Position numbers and translations under genes: made by a program
Shown here: positions 26,502 to 35,546 of the stretch, one piece after another
Position numbering within the stretch: position 1 is the stretch's first letter
How the letters are laid out: the number at the start of each line of letters is the position of its first letter
Assembly: GCF_030419005.1 (NCBI RefSeq)
Contig: NZ_CP106951.1
Location: 4,154,001-4,218,000, forward strand
Direction: 5' to 3'
Length of the DNA stretch: 64,000 nucleotides
Source of the DNA: Eleftheria terrae
GTDB lineage: Bacteria; Pseudomonadota; Gammaproteobacteria; Burkholderiales; Burkholderiaceae_C
The notes under the pieces: generated by a model
Seen by the model: the letters and a program-made list of their open reading frames with translations, nothing else
What the model was told of the DNA's origin: nothing
The model's database searches: none

Positions 26502-27212
26502 CGGTGCTTCTCCTGGCCCGCGGCCGTCGCCGGCAGCGCCGGCGCGCCGCCTTCCGCGGGCCGGCGCAAGCCGTGTGCCCCGCAGGTTACCAGCGGTACG
26601 CCAGTGCTGCCGGCGCGGTCTCGGGCCGATCTCGCCATGGCGGCCCGGCTGCCTAAGCGTGGCGGGTGTTGCTGGCGCGGCTCGGTGGCCGGTGAGCCGC
26701 CGTCGCGCGCGGTGCGGCAGCGAGGGCGCCGGAGCACCGCATGGCGGCACGAGCTGGGGGCGTCCGGTGCAGAGGTGCAGGGTACAGAGTGCAGAGGTGC
26801 AGGGTACAGAGTGCAGGGTGCAGGGTGCAGGGTGCAGGGTGCAGGGTGCAGGGTGCAAGGTGCAAGGTGCAAGGTGCAAGGTGCAAGGTGCAAGGTGCAA
26901 GGTGCAAGGTGCAAGGTGCAAGGTGCAAGGTGCAAGGTGCAAGGTGCAAGGTGCAAGGTGCAAGGTGCAAGGTGCAGGAGGCGGGGGGCAAGAGGCGGGG
27001 GCAGGAGGCGGGGGGCAGGGCAGGGCAAGTGCAGGTGCAGGCGCGATGCCGTGCAGGATGGCAGGGGTGGATGGGCGACTGGGCGCGTGCAGGGAGGGCA
27101 TGCGCGTGTGGCGGTGAGGCCGTGACGTCGCCGCGGGTGCGGTCCTCTCTCCTGACATCTCCTGTCAGCAGCCGCTTCTACATTGAGGACTCCACCCCCA
27201 AGGAGGACCGCC
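26502..27212. other. 711-bp intergenic region with heptamer repeat and G-rich tract
   Basis: Between the divergent starts of ypfJ and a GFA gene. It contains a degenerate GGTGCAG/GGTACAGA array (26766-26816), the regular heptamer repeat (26817-26977) and a G-rich tract (26978-27027) with runs of five or six Gs. Just before the GFA gene, CTGACA (27152-27157) and TGTCAG (27163-27168) form a 6-bp inverted repeat with TACATT a little further on; this could be the GFA operator and -10. No gene is credible: frames through the repeat give only Leu-Ala-Pro-Cys-Thr or Lys-Val-Gln-Gly strings. Confidence 0.6.
26817..26977. repeat. Heptanucleotide tandem repeat, 23 units (GGTGCAG/GGTGCAA)
   Basis: Five GGTGCAG units, then seventeen GGTGCAA units, then one GGTGCAG. 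The block is uninterrupted and grades at its left end into an older, diverged version (units with TACAGA and deletions, 26766-26816). Seven-base units shift the reading frame with each copy change. The array lies between the promoters of two divergent genes. Homogeneity of the GGTGCAA block points to recent expansion. Confidence 0.95.
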
Positions 27213-27617
27213 ATGAAGAAGACCTACCAAGGCAGCTGCCACTGCGGCGCTGTCCGTTTCGAAGTCGATCTCGACCTGTCTGCCGGCACCGGCCGCTGCA
27301 ATTGTTCCTTCTGCAGCAAGGCGCGCTGGTGGGGGGCGATCACCCGGCCGGACGATTTCCGGCTGCTCGCCGGCGAGGCCGAGCTGGGCGACTACCACTT
27401 TGGCTCGCACAGCGCGCACCATCTGTTCTGCCGCCAGTGCGGCGTGCGGCCTTTCGGCCGGGGCGACATCGCCGAGATCGGCGGGCCCTATGTCTCGGTC
27501 AACGTCGCCTGCCTGGATGAGGTGTCGCCGGCCGACCTGGCGGCCGTGCCGGTGAAGACCATGGACGGCCGCCACGACAACTGGTGGCAGGAAGCGCCGC
27601 ACGGCAGCTATCTCTGA
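27213..27617 (+). CDS. GFA-family zinc protein
   Basis: A 134-residue protein from ATG 27213 with an ideal AAGGAGG ribosome-binding site. The zinc cysteines are in [10 protein letters not shown] (8-17), [12 protein letters not shown] (about 29-40) and CRQCGVRPF (about 73-81). Compared with the other GFA proteins in the window it ends with a longer, Asp/Trp-rich tail ([17 protein letters not shown]). The family name implies formaldehyde-glutathione chemistry, yet catalysis is established for few members. It may be regulated through the inverted repeat 45-60 bp upstream. Confidence 0.9.
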   Translation: MKKTYQGSCHCGAVRFEVDLDLSAGTGRCNCSFCSKARWWGAITRPDDFRLLAGEAELGDYHFGSHSAHHLFCRQCGVRPFGRGDIAEIGGPYVSVNVACLDEVSPADLAAVPVKTMDGRHDNWWQEAPHGSYL

Positions 27618-27639
27618 GACGCCGCCGGTGCGGCGGGCG

Positions 27640-28092
27640 TCAGGCGTTCTTCGGCAGCCGGTCGCGCAGCACCTTCACTTCGTCGTGATTGCGCTGGGTG
27701 CCCTGCATCTGCCGCTCGACCAGGCTGCGAATGTTCAGCGGCAGGTCGCGGGCCAGTGCAGCGCGGTACTTCTTGAGCGCCACATCCTCGCCACGCTCGC
27801 ATTCCTCGAGCATGGCGTGGTCGTCGTAGCCGGTCAGGGCGCTGCGGGTGGCGACCCAGCCGCGGTGGACGGCGCCGGCCGCCGTGCCGTGCGTCTCGGG
27901 CTTGCCGCCCAGGGCCGTCACCTGGGCCTGCAGTTCCTCCGCGCCGCGGCGGCAGTCTTGTGCGCGGGTGGAGAAGAAGGTCTGCAGCTGCGGTGACTTG
28001 GCATGCTCGGCGCAGGCATTGAAGCCATATTCGCCGTCCTTGCAGTTTTCGATCAGGTCGTTCAACAGGTCGATGACGTCGTCGTTGCTCAT
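27640..28092 (-). CDS. PA2169/DUF2383-family four-helix protein
   Basis: A 150-residue soluble protein from ATG 28092 (MSNDDVIDLLNDLIENCKDGEYGF). It is a ferritin-like four-helix bundle of the DUF2383/PA2169 type, with the conserved C-K-D-G-E-Y-G-F opening and a helix containing FFSTRAQDCRRGAEELQ. The Glu/His pattern (ECERGEDVALKKYRAAL near 95-111) resembles metal-binding bundles, but a metal site is not proven in this family. Relatives are induced in stationary phase or stress in other bacteria. It faces the GFA gene tail to tail. Confidence 0.87.
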   Translation of the reverse strand: MSNDDVIDLLNDLIENCKDGEYGFNACAEHAKSPQLQTFFSTRAQDCRRGAEELQAQVTALGGKPETHGTAAGAVHRGWVATRSALTGYDDHAMLEECERGEDVALKKYRAALARDLPLNIRSLVERQMQGTQRNHDEVKVLRDRLPKNA

Positions 28093-28253
28093 GGTGTGGG
28101 CTCCTGGCCTGCACGAGGCCGGTGGACAAAGGAGGTCCCCGCCGCACGAATGGGGCGGCGAGGTAGGTGCCATGAGCGGTTGGCAAACGACATGCCGGTG
28201 TGCGGCGCTGTCGCAGCGGCGCCATCGGGCGGCTGGCGCCGCCCGGGCTGTCA

Positions 28254-29588
28254 TCAGGCGCCGTAGAGGAAGTCGCTGGCGTCCAGGGTCGCTGCGGCGG
28301 CGAGCGAGACCTGGCCCAGCAGCAAGGCGTCGCCGCCTTCGGCGCTGGTCGGGTTGTACCAGACCTGCCCGTCCACCGTGTTCACATAGATGCCGCTCAG
28401 CTGCCCGGCTGCGGCACCGGTCTGCCCGTCACCCTTGAAGAACCAGCGGTCGAGCAGGGCATGGCCTTCCGCGGTGCCGTCCTCGAAGGTGAGCCCCTGG
28501 ATGCCCTTGATGACGCCACCCGGCAGCCGGGCGTCCAGCGCATCGAGCAGCACGAAGGCGTCGTCGGCATGCGAGAAGTCGACGATGGTGTCGGCGTCGG
28601 GGGCGCCGGCGGAGGTGAACACGAAGCGGTCCTGGCCCTGGCCGCCGATCAGCGTCGAGCGGCCGTACTGGCCGATCAAGGTGTCGTCGCCGTCGCCACC
28701 GTCCAGCGTGTCGCTGCCGCCATTGGCGAGCAGCGTGTCGTTGCCGCCCAGGCCCGAGAGCTTGTTGATGCGCTGGTTGCCGGTGATGATGTTGTCCAGC
28801 TCGTTGCCGGTAGCGTCGGCCGCCACCAGGTGCTCTTCCGACAGCTTGAGGTTCTCGACGTTGCGGCCGAGGGTGTAGCTGTGGATCGAGACCACCGTGT
28901 CGTTGCCGCCCAGCCAGCCGCTCTCGACCACCGTGTCGTTCATGCCGTCGACCAGGTAGAGGTCGTTGCCGCGGCCGCCTTCGAGGCGATCGTTGCCGCC
29001 GCCGCCGTCCAGGCGGTCGTTGCCGTCGCCGCCCAGCAGCACGTCGTCGCCGTTGCGGCCGAACAGGCGGTCATGGCCATTGCCGCCGACCAGCGTGTCG
29101 TTCTCGCCGTACATGTCGCCGTCGAAGCCGCCCATCAGGAAGTCGTCACCGTTGCCGCCGAGGAGCACGTCGTTGCCGTCGCCGCCGAACAGGGTGTCGT
29201 TACCGTCCATGCCCCACAGGGTGTTGTCGTTGGTGTTGCCGTACATCGTGTTGTCGAGCCGGTTGCCGATGCCGTCGAGGGCGGCCGGCCGGTAGTCGAC
29301 CGAGCCGTCCGGGAACTCGATGCGTTCGGTGGGCTGGCCGTCCAGCCTGAGGGCCTCGACATGCTCGGCGAGCGTGATGCCGGCCAGGCGGGACACCACC
29401 GTGTCATTGCCTTCGCCGGCCTTCTCGATGACCTGGTCGCCGGCCGAGTTGACGAAGTACGTGTCGTCGCCGGTGCCGCCTGCCATGCGGTCCTCGCCGC
29501 GCGACCAGTTGCCGTTGAGCGAGGACGAGGCGTCGTTGCTGCTGTCCAGCAGGTCGTCGTCCGCGTCGGTTCCGTCCATGATCGCCAT
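28254..29588 (-). CDS. RTX-type calcium-binding repeat protein
   Basis: A 444-residue protein from ATG 29588, with GGAGGAA upstream. The region from about residue 105 to 310 contains more than ten nonapeptide repeats of the G-G-x-G-x-D-x-L-x/N-D-x-L form (GMDGNDTLFGGDGNDVLLGG and similar), which fold as a calcium-filled parallel beta-roll. It has no N-terminal signal; RTX proteins are exported by type I secretion using a C-terminal signal, and the tail here (AAATLDASDFLYGA) is of the right kind. No type I transporter is encoded nearby. The C-terminal 100 residues resemble the last part of bacterial peptidase-M10-like serralysin C domains. A surface or secreted role is likely. Confidence 0.9.
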   Translation of the reverse strand: MAIMDGTDADDDLLDSSNDASSSLNGNWSRGEDRMAGGTGDDTYFVNSAGDQVIEKAGEGNDTVVSRLAGITLAEHVEALRLDGQPTERIEFPDGSVDYRPAALDGIGNRLDNTMYGNTNDNTLWGMDGNDTLFGGDGNDVLLGGNGDDFLMGGFDGDMYGENDTLVGGNGHDRLFGRNGDDVLLGGDGNDRLDGGGGNDRLEGGRGNDLYLVDGMNDTVVESGWLGGNDTVVSIHSYTLGRNVENLKLSEEHLVAADATGNELDNIITGNQRINKLSGLGGNDTLLANGGSDTLDGGDGDDTLIGQYGRSTLIGGQGQDRFVFTSAGAPDADTIVDFSHADDAFVLLDALDARLPGGVIKGIQGLTFEDGTAEGHALLDRWFFKGDGQTGAAAGQLSGIYVNTVDGQVWYNPTSAEGGDALLLGQVSLAAAATLDASDFLYGA

Positions 29589-29862
29589 TGCTTTCCTCCA
29601 TGAATGTGGATGCCGGGATGGGGGGTGCCGGTCGCTGGCCGGGCCAGGCGGCGCACGGAAGCATGGGGGAGGAAGCACTCGCTTGCACCCCTCTCAACAA
29701 GGGGGCTGGCACAACACCGGATAGGTTGACGCCGGCGGGGCTTCCTGCTTGCTTCGCAGCGCTGCCGCGTGCGCGCCCGGCCGCCCTGCAGATGGCACGG
29801 CCCGCACGCCGTGGCCGGGGTGCGGGCCGTCGAGAGGCGGGCGGCCGTGCCGCCCGCGGGGC

Positions 29863-31638
29863 TCAGCGCGGAACCACCGAGGTGCGCATCACCGGGTAGA
29901 GGTTCAGGCGCTCATCCCAGGACGAATGGCGGCGGTAGAAGAACTCGAGCCGGGCGGCCGGGTCCTTGGCGAAGGCCGGGTCCTCGGCCAGCTTCTTCTT
30001 GAACTCCGCGGCCAGCGCCGGGTCGGCCGCCAGCTGCTCGCGGGCGACTTCCTCGGCCACGTAGGGCTCCATGTATTCCTTCGGCTCGAACGCGGTGTTG
30101 AACTCGCCCCAGGCCACCAGCGCGTCGGGCGCCTTGGGCTCGAGCAGCGCCATCAACAGCCGGGCCTTGGGCTGGGCGATGGGCACGAACAGCGCACCGG
30201 CGCCGATGTCACGCGCCTCGGGCTTCCAGTCGCCTTCCAGTGCCAGGCGGTGGTGGCCTTCGTTGGAGGCCTCGCTGAAGGCGGTCTTGGTGGCGCGGAA
30301 GGTCTCGACCTGCGCCTGGTTGAGCGGCTGGCGCACTTCGCGGAAGTCGATGCCGTGCTGCTGCAGCTTCTGCGCCACCCAGGCGGCATGGGCGGCAGGT
30401 ACCAGGTAGCCCGCCGCGGGTGCGGCCACGCTGACCTTGGGTCGCACGTCGTCGGCCAGCTTGATCTTCCAGATCTGCGGGCGGCTCTCGTCGTAGCGGG
30501 TCATCAGCGTGCCGGACACCTCGGACAGGGTGCGGGTGTAGGCATAGCCGCGGAAGTCGACGTCACGGGTCTTCTCCGAGGCCTCGTAGTCCAGCGGCAC
30601 GGTGCGGCCGGCCAGGCGGGCGGCGCGGGCATCGGCATCGTTGGCGATGCGCGCCCATTCCTTGCCGTGGGTGGCAATGTGCTGCAACACCGAGACCACG
30701 GTGTTGCGGGTGATCCGCACGCGGGTCGGGTAGTCCTTCCAGGAGTGGGTTTCCACCAGCATGCCGAAGCGGTTGCGCAGCAGGAAGTAGCCGGTCGAGT
30801 AACGCGGCGTCGACGGGACGTCGGTGACACCGGAGGTGGGGTCGTCCTCGACATTGAAGGTCGGGTAGAAGGACAGCGGCAGCGAACCCTGGGCCGCCAG
30901 GTCCTTGATGACGCCGTCACGGAAGCTGCGGCCGACGCGGCGCAGCGCATCGTCGCCGGCGAACACCGGCTCGACCTGGATGGCGATGTCATGCTCGAAC
31001 TTGGCGCCGTCGGTGACGTGCAGGTCGATGTAGGCCAGCGGGTCCCACTCGTTGACCAGCCGCAGCATGGCCTGCATCTCGGGCGAGTCGGCCTTGGCGT
31101 AGTCGCGGTTCAGGTTGTAGTTCTGCGCCGTCGTGCGCCAGCCCATTTCCTCCGGGCCGCGCTGGTTGGGGCGGTTCCACTTGCCGAAGCGCTCGTGGCC
31201 GTCGATGTTGAAGACCGGCACGAAGACCAGCACCTGCTTGTCGAGCGCGCCCGGGGCGGCCTGGCCCTCCAGCGCTTCACGCAGCACCAGGAAGCCGGCG
31301 TCCTTGCCGTCGATCTCGCCGGCATGGATGCCGCCCTGCACCAGCAGCACCGGCAGGTTCTGGCGCCGCGCGGCCTCCGGCGTGAAGGCGCCGGTGCGGG
31401 TGACGACCAGTGCCACCATCGGCCGGCCTTCCGGCGTGCGGCCGAACTCGATGCAGCGCACATACCGGGGATACAGCTTCTGGAAGCCACCACACAGGGT
31501 GAGCACCTCGTCGTAGCGGCCGGTCTTCTGGAAGCCGGAGCGCTCGGCGATGGTGCTCAGCGGGTGGGTGGCGGCGCCTGCAGCGGTGGCGAAGGCGAGG
31601 GTCAGCAAGGCAACGGCAGACGTCGCACGGAATGGCAT
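29863..31638 (-). CDS. M14-family metallocarboxypeptidase (secreted)
   Basis: A 591-residue protein from ATG 31638. Residues 1-23 are a signal peptide (VALLTLAFATAAGAATH). The zinc ligands are H105 and E108 in GGIHAGEIDG and H207 in YIDLHVTDG, as in carboxypeptidase A-like enzymes; the substrate-binding N-x-R is present (NYNLNRD at about 173-179). The second half (about 330-590) is not typical of short M14 proteins and may form an accessory beta domain. The catalytic glutamate would be in the VETHSWKDY region (about 300). It is probably a periplasmic peptidase of oligopeptides or cell-wall peptides. No operon partner is evident. Confidence 0.9.
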   Translation of the reverse strand: MPFRATSAVALLTLAFATAAGAATHPLSTIAERSGFQKTGRYDEVLTLCGGFQKLYPRYVRCIEFGRTPEGRPMVALVVTRTGAFTPEAARRQNLPVLLVQGGIHAGEIDGKDAGFLVLREALEGQAAPGALDKQVLVFVPVFNIDGHERFGKWNRPNQRGPEEMGWRTTAQNYNLNRDYAKADSPEMQAMLRLVNEWDPLAYIDLHVTDGAKFEHDIAIQVEPVFAGDDALRRVGRSFRDGVIKDLAAQGSLPLSFYPTFNVEDDPTSGVTDVPSTPRYSTGYFLLRNRFGMLVETHSWKDYPTRVRITRNTVVSVLQHIATHGKEWARIANDADARAARLAGRTVPLDYEASEKTRDVDFRGYAYTRTLSEVSGTLMTRYDESRPQIWKIKLADDVRPKVSVAAPAAGYLVPAAHAAWVAQKLQQHGIDFREVRQPLNQAQVETFRATKTAFSEASNEGHHRLALEGDWKPEARDIGAGALFVPIAQPKARLLMALLEPKAPDALVAWGEFNTAFEPKEYMEPYVAEEVAREQLAADPALAAEFKKKLAEDPAFAKDPAARLEFFYRRHSSWDERLNLYPVMRTSVVPR

Positions 31639-31859
31639 GTGGAAGCTCCCATCAATTGGCTTTGTGACGTGAGGATGACGGCTTGTGGCCGACCTCTTTG
31701 GAGGGGGGAATGGCGCGACGCCTGCCTGCGGCCGATCGGCCGCAGGCCCGGTGCGCACCACCGACCCACGCTAGCACAAAGCCCCGTCGGCACTGGTGTC
31801 TTGGTGTTCCTGGCTTGCGCGAAGATCGCACGCGGGCTTCCGGCCGCCGCGGGGCGCTC

Positions 31860-32222
31860 TCAGCCGCCAGCGCGCTTGACGGTGTAGCCACGCGCCTTCA
31901 GCGCCTCCATCGCGCGGTCGGCATGGTCGCCCTGGATCTCGATCACGCCGTCCTTGACGGTGCCGCCCGATCCGCAGGCGGCCTTCAGCTGCTTGCCCAG
32001 CTCCTGCAGTTCGGCGGCGGCGAGCGGCACGCCCTTGACCACCGTCACGCACTTGCCACCACGGCCCTTGGTCTCGCGCGAGATGCGCACGATGCCGTCG
32101 GTGCGGGGCACGGCGGCCGGTTGGCCACAGCGGCAGTCGGCCACCGGTCGGCGGCATTGCGGGCACATGCGGCCGCCTTCGGTGGAATACACCAGGCCAC
32201 CGTTTCCTTTGCTCGGGCTCAT
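31860..32222 (-). CDS. yciH: YciH/SUI1-family translation-initiation-factor-like protein
   Basis: A 120-residue protein from ATG 32222. The N-terminal 40 residues have a small cysteine-rich, possibly zinc-binding piece (MCPQCRRPVADCRCGQ). The SUI1/eIF1 domain follows (GIVRISRETKGRGGKCVTVVKG, then LKAACGSGGTVKDGVIEIQGDH), with the conserved C-G-S-G-G-T-V motif. In E. coli YciH resembles eIF1 and influences start-codon selection. The role here is probably in translation fidelity under stress. The neighbours, an M14 peptidase and an AraC-GyrI gene, do not add information. Confidence 0.93.
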   Translation of the reverse strand: MSPSKGNGGLVYSTEGGRMCPQCRRPVADCRCGQPAAVPRTDGIVRISRETKGRGGKCVTVVKGVPLAAAELQELGKQLKAACGSGGTVKDGVIEIQGDHADRAMEALKARGYTVKRAGG

Positions 32223-32356
32223 CGCTCCTGTTCCTCGCCCCGGCCGGGCTGCTGATGCCACGGGCGGCTGCCGCCGGGCTGGCGGCCGCCCCTGAAGTGC
32301 GGGAGCCGTGCCGCCGTGCCCGGCCCGGGGGCGCGCGGCTTGGCGATACTTCTCTC

Positions 32357-33343
32357 ATGAGTGAACATTCTGCCCAGCGCGAGACGGCCTCACGCAGCGC
32401 CTACATGAACCGCATCAACCGCGTCTTCGACCACATCGACGCCCACCTGGCCGAGGTGCTGGACCTCGATGCGCTGGCCGGCGTGGCCAACTTCTCGCCC
32501 TGGCATTTCCACCGCGTCTTCCGTGCGCTGACCGGCGAGACGGTGGCCGAGCGGGTGCGCCGCCGCCGGCTGGAGGTGGCGGCCAGCCGGCTGCTGAAGC
32601 AGCCGCCGGCCACCGCGGTGGCGGTGGCGCTGGATGTGGGCTTCGCGTCGCCGGAGGTGTTCACGCGGGCCTTCCGGGCCCATTTCGGCATGACACCCAG
32701 CGCCTGGCGGCGCGGTGGCTGGCGCGACTGGGCGGCCGAGCGGCAGCTGGAGCTGAGCAAGATTCATCAAGCCGAACGCAAGCTGCATCAAGTCATCGCC
32801 GACGCTTTCCGCGAGCATCCTGTCCTCTGGCCTACCGGCCAGCTAACTGATCCAGGAGAACAGAAGATGAAGGTCGAACTCAAGCAGCTGCCCGACACCC
32901 GGGTGGCCTACATGCGGTATGTGGGGCCCTATGGCAGCAGCGGCATTCCGCAAACCTGGCAGCGCTTCGCCGCCTGGTGCGACAGCCAGGGCCTGATGCA
33001 GCCGCGCCGCACCATGTACGGCATCGGCCACGACAACCCGCGCGTCACCGCGCCGGAGAAGTGCCGCTACGACGCCTGCGTGGAAGTGGATGCGGGCTTC
33101 CGGCCGAGCGGGGAGGTCGGCGTGCAGGTGCTGGCCGGCGGGCGCTATGCCTGCGCGCCCTTCGTCGGCACCGCCGAGACCATCCACGAGGCCTGGAACC
33201 GGGTGCTCGGCGAATGGCTGCCCGGCAGCGGCTACCAGTGCGACGACCGGCCCTGCTTCGAGATCTATGGGACCGACTTCGTGGTGGACCCCGACACCGG
33301 TGCCTTCAACTGCATGCTGTGCGTGCCAGTGCGGCCCCTGTAG
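32357..33343 (+). CDS. AraC-family regulator with GyrI-like (Rob-type) domain
   Basis: A 328-residue protein from ATG 32357. The N-terminal ~100 residues are the double helix-turn-helix (FSPWHFHRVFRALTGE and GFASPEVFTRAFRAHFGM). The C-terminal ~155 residues form a GyrI/SOUL-like effector domain beginning MKVELKQLPDTRVAYMRYVGPYG, as in Rob and many stand-alone SbmC/GyrI-like proteins. Regulators of this architecture respond to toxic hydrophobic compounds or dyes. No clear target gene is adjacent; it is divergent from yciH by 134 bp. Confidence 0.9.
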   Translation: MSEHSAQRETASRSAYMNRINRVFDHIDAHLAEVLDLDALAGVANFSPWHFHRVFRALTGETVAERVRRRRLEVAASRLLKQPPATAVAVALDVGFASPEVFTRAFRAHFGMTPSAWRRGGWRDWAAERQLELSKIHQAERKLHQVIADAFREHPVLWPTGQLTDPGEQKMKVELKQLPDTRVAYMRYVGPYGSSGIPQTWQRFAAWCDSQGLMQPRRTMYGIGHDNPRVTAPEKCRYDACVEVDAGFRPSGEVGVQVLAGGRYACAPFVGTAETIHEAWNRVLGEWLPGSGYQCDDRPCFEIYGTDFVVDPDTGAFNCMLCVPVRPL

Positions 33344-33505
33344 CCGCCCCGCAGCGCCCAAAGCTGCCGGCGCCGGGCGGCAAAAACTGCTGGCCGGCCG
33401 GCCGCACCCGGCCGCCCGCCCCCGGCACCGGCGGCGGCGGCCGCGCCGGCCCGGCTTGGAACGGCGTTTGCCCGTTCGTGCAGCCTTCTTCTGGGAGATC
33501 GGCTC

Positions 33506-34303
33506 ATGAGCGTGCGGACCTGGCGACTCGGCATTCTGGCCGCCGCCTGCCTGGCGGGCGGTTGCGCGGTGGTGCAGCCCGGCATGGGCGGGGTTCCGCT
33601 CGACCAGCGGCTGGCCGCCGCCGGCGGCCTGCCCCCTGGGGACAACGGCTGCCGTGACACGCCCGGCTTCCCCATCACGATCTGCCAGCCGGGCAGCTAC
33701 CGCCTGATCGAGAACATCGAGGTGCCGGCCGACACCGACGCGATCGAGGTGCTGGCCGACGATGTCACCATCGACCTCAGCGGCTTCTCCATCACCGGCC
33801 CGAATGCCTGCGACAGCGGCGCCGAGGGCTTCAGCTGCACCCACCGTTCCGGCACCGGCATCACCACCGGCCTGGTGCGCGGGCTGGCGGTGCGCAACGG
33901 CGCCATCCACGGCATGGGCGGCGACGGCATCAACTGCAAGGGCTGCACGGTGGAGAGCGTCAGGGCGCGGCACAACCGGGCCGGCTTCGTCGTCACCAGC
34001 GGCATCGTGAAGGACAGCATCGCCAGCTCCAACCTGATGGGGGTGGGCCTGAACCGCTCGTCCATGGTGCATTCGACCGTCTACATGAACCACACCGGCG
34101 TCACCGCAGCCAATGGCGGCACGGTGATCGGCAACGTCATCACGACCAACGTCGACGTGGGGCTGCGCATCGTGGGCGACGGTGGCTATGCGCAGAACTC
34201 CTTCCGCTCCAACCAGAACGGGGATGTCGACGGCGGCGTGAACATGGGCGGCAATGTCTGCGGCGCGGAGCTGTGCGCGCCCGAAGGGGACGCCAGCCGC
34301 TGA
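33506..34303 (+). CDS. Lipoprotein with parallel beta-helix domain
   Basis: A 265-residue protein from ATG 33506 with GGGAG upstream. The signal peptide ends in a lipobox (LAGGC, cysteine 20), so it is predicted to be lipid-anchored. From about residue 45 the sequence consists of short repeated strands typical of right-handed parallel beta-helices (VLADDVTIDLSGFSI, IKDSIASSNLMGVGL and VIGNVITTNVDVGL), as in pectate-lyase-like folds. No catalytic acids of a known lyase are evident. Six or more cysteines suggest disulphides. It may be a surface binding protein or a glycan-acting enzyme of unknown type. Confidence 0.82.
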   Translation: MSVRTWRLGILAAACLAGGCAVVQPGMGGVPLDQRLAAAGGLPPGDNGCRDTPGFPITICQPGSYRLIENIEVPADTDAIEVLADDVTIDLSGFSITGPNACDSGAEGFSCTHRSGTGITTGLVRGLAVRNGAIHGMGGDGINCKGCTVESVRARHNRAGFVVTSGIVKDSIASSNLMGVGLNRSSMVHSTVYMNHTGVTAANGGTVIGNVITTNVDVGLRIVGDGGYAQNSFRSNQNGDVDGGVNMGGNVCGAELCAPEGDASR

Positions 34304-34422
34304 GCGGCTGCTGCGCGCAGGCCGGCGGCTGCCGGCTGCGGCGGTCGCGCCGGCGCACTACCATGCGGCACGCCACCACTGTGCTGCCGCCGTCCACGCG
34401 GCGGCGTGCCGCGCCTCCTGCC

Positions 34423-35451
34423 ATGCACACACCGAATGCCTCCTATGGCTGCGACGAGCACGGCCTCGTCTGCGGCTACCTGTTCGAGCCCGGCCAGCCG
34501 GGCCGCCCGATCGGCTCTGCCGAGGCGCCGCCCTGGCTGGAGCGCGAGGCGCCAGCCGGCATGCCGCCGGGGCATTTCGTGTGGCTGCATGTCAACCTGG
34601 CGCATGCCGGTGCGCTGGCCTGGCTGCGCTCGCAGGCGGGCCTGCAGGACGGGTTCTTCGAGGCGGTGCAGGCCGGCTCGCGCTCGACCCGCATCGAGCG
34701 CGACGGCGCCCAGCTGTTTGCGGTGCTGAACGACGTGACCTTCGACTTTTCCTTCGAGGCGAGCGACGTTGCCACGCTGTGGATGAGCCTGGGCGGCCAC
34801 TTCGTCGTGACGGCCCGGCTGCATCCGCTGCGGGCGGTGGACCGCTTGCGCGCGGCCGTCAAGCGTGGCGAGCCGCTGGCCAGCCCGGTGGCGCTGCTCG
34901 ACCACCTGCTGCGCGACCAGGCCGACGAGCTGCAGCGCATCGGGCGCAGCGCCACCGAGCGGGTGGACGACATCGAGGATGCGCTGCTGGCCGGCCATGC
35001 CGGCCGCCACGGCGGCGAGCTGTCGCGGCTGCGCCGCCTGATGGTGCGCCTGCAGCGGCTGCTGGCGCCGGAACCGGGCGCCCTGCTGCGCCTGCTCGGC
35101 AACCCGCCGGCCTGGGTGTCGGCCGAGGACGTGCAGCAGCTGCGCCACGCCAGCGAGGAATTCGCGGTGGTGCTGCGCGACATCGGCGCGCTGCAGGAGC
35201 GGGTCAAGCTGCTGCAGGAGGAGTCGGCCGCCCGGGTGGCCGACGAGAACAACCGCAGCCTCTTCATGCTGACCATGGTCACCGTGCTGGCCCTGCCCAT
35301 CAACCTGATCGCCGGCCTGCTGGGCATGAACGTGGGCGGGGTGCCGCTGGCCAGCCACCCGCACGGCTTCTGGTGGGTGCTGGGGCTGGTGGCGGTGTTC
35401 ACCGGCGTGGTGGCCTGGTTCGCCTTCGGCCGGCTGCCGCCGCGGCGCTGA
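34423..35451 (+). CDS. ZntB-like CorA-family metal ion transporter
   Basis: A 342-residue protein from ATG 34423 (MHTPNASYGC); an ATG at 34363 is in frame but less likely. The N-terminal cytoplasmic domain (1-275) has the family's helical funnel. Two membrane helices lie at the C-terminus (LFMLTMVTVLALPINLIAGLL and FWWVLGLVAVFTGVVAWF), joined by GMNVGG, the signature G-M-N of CorA/ZntB channels. ZntB of enterobacteria is a zinc transporter driven by protons. The P-x-x-x-x-A-G-L-L-G-M-N context fits ZntB better than CorA. No metal regulator is beside it. Confidence 0.88.
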   Translation: MHTPNASYGCDEHGLVCGYLFEPGQPGRPIGSAEAPPWLEREAPAGMPPGHFVWLHVNLAHAGALAWLRSQAGLQDGFFEAVQAGSRSTRIERDGAQLFAVLNDVTFDFSFEASDVATLWMSLGGHFVVTARLHPLRAVDRLRAAVKRGEPLASPVALLDHLLRDQADELQRIGRSATERVDDIEDALLAGHAGRHGGELSRLRRLMVRLQRLLAPEPGALLRLLGNPPAWVSAEDVQQLRHASEEFAVVLRDIGALQERVKLLQEESAARVADENNRSLFMLTMVTVLALPINLIAGLLGMNVGGVPLASHPHGFWWVLGLVAVFTGVVAWFAFGRLPPRR

Positions 35452-35546
35452 CACGCCGGCGCCACACAAGGCGGGGAACATCGGGCAGCCGGTGCGCGCC
35501 CAGGGGGCGCCGCCGTCGTCCCTGAGGCCTTGCATTGCCACCTGCC

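Noticed and set aside
26817..26977. CRISPR array
   Set aside because: Short 7-base units are directly adjacent without spacers, and no cas gene is present. The same holds for the arrays at 17911 and 50071.
25620..27158. Extension of ypfJ upstream to 512 residues through the heptamer repeat
   Set aside because: The extension is only Leu-Ala-Pro-Cys-Thr-Leu-His repeats. ATG 26501 has an AGGAGA site and matches the family's length.
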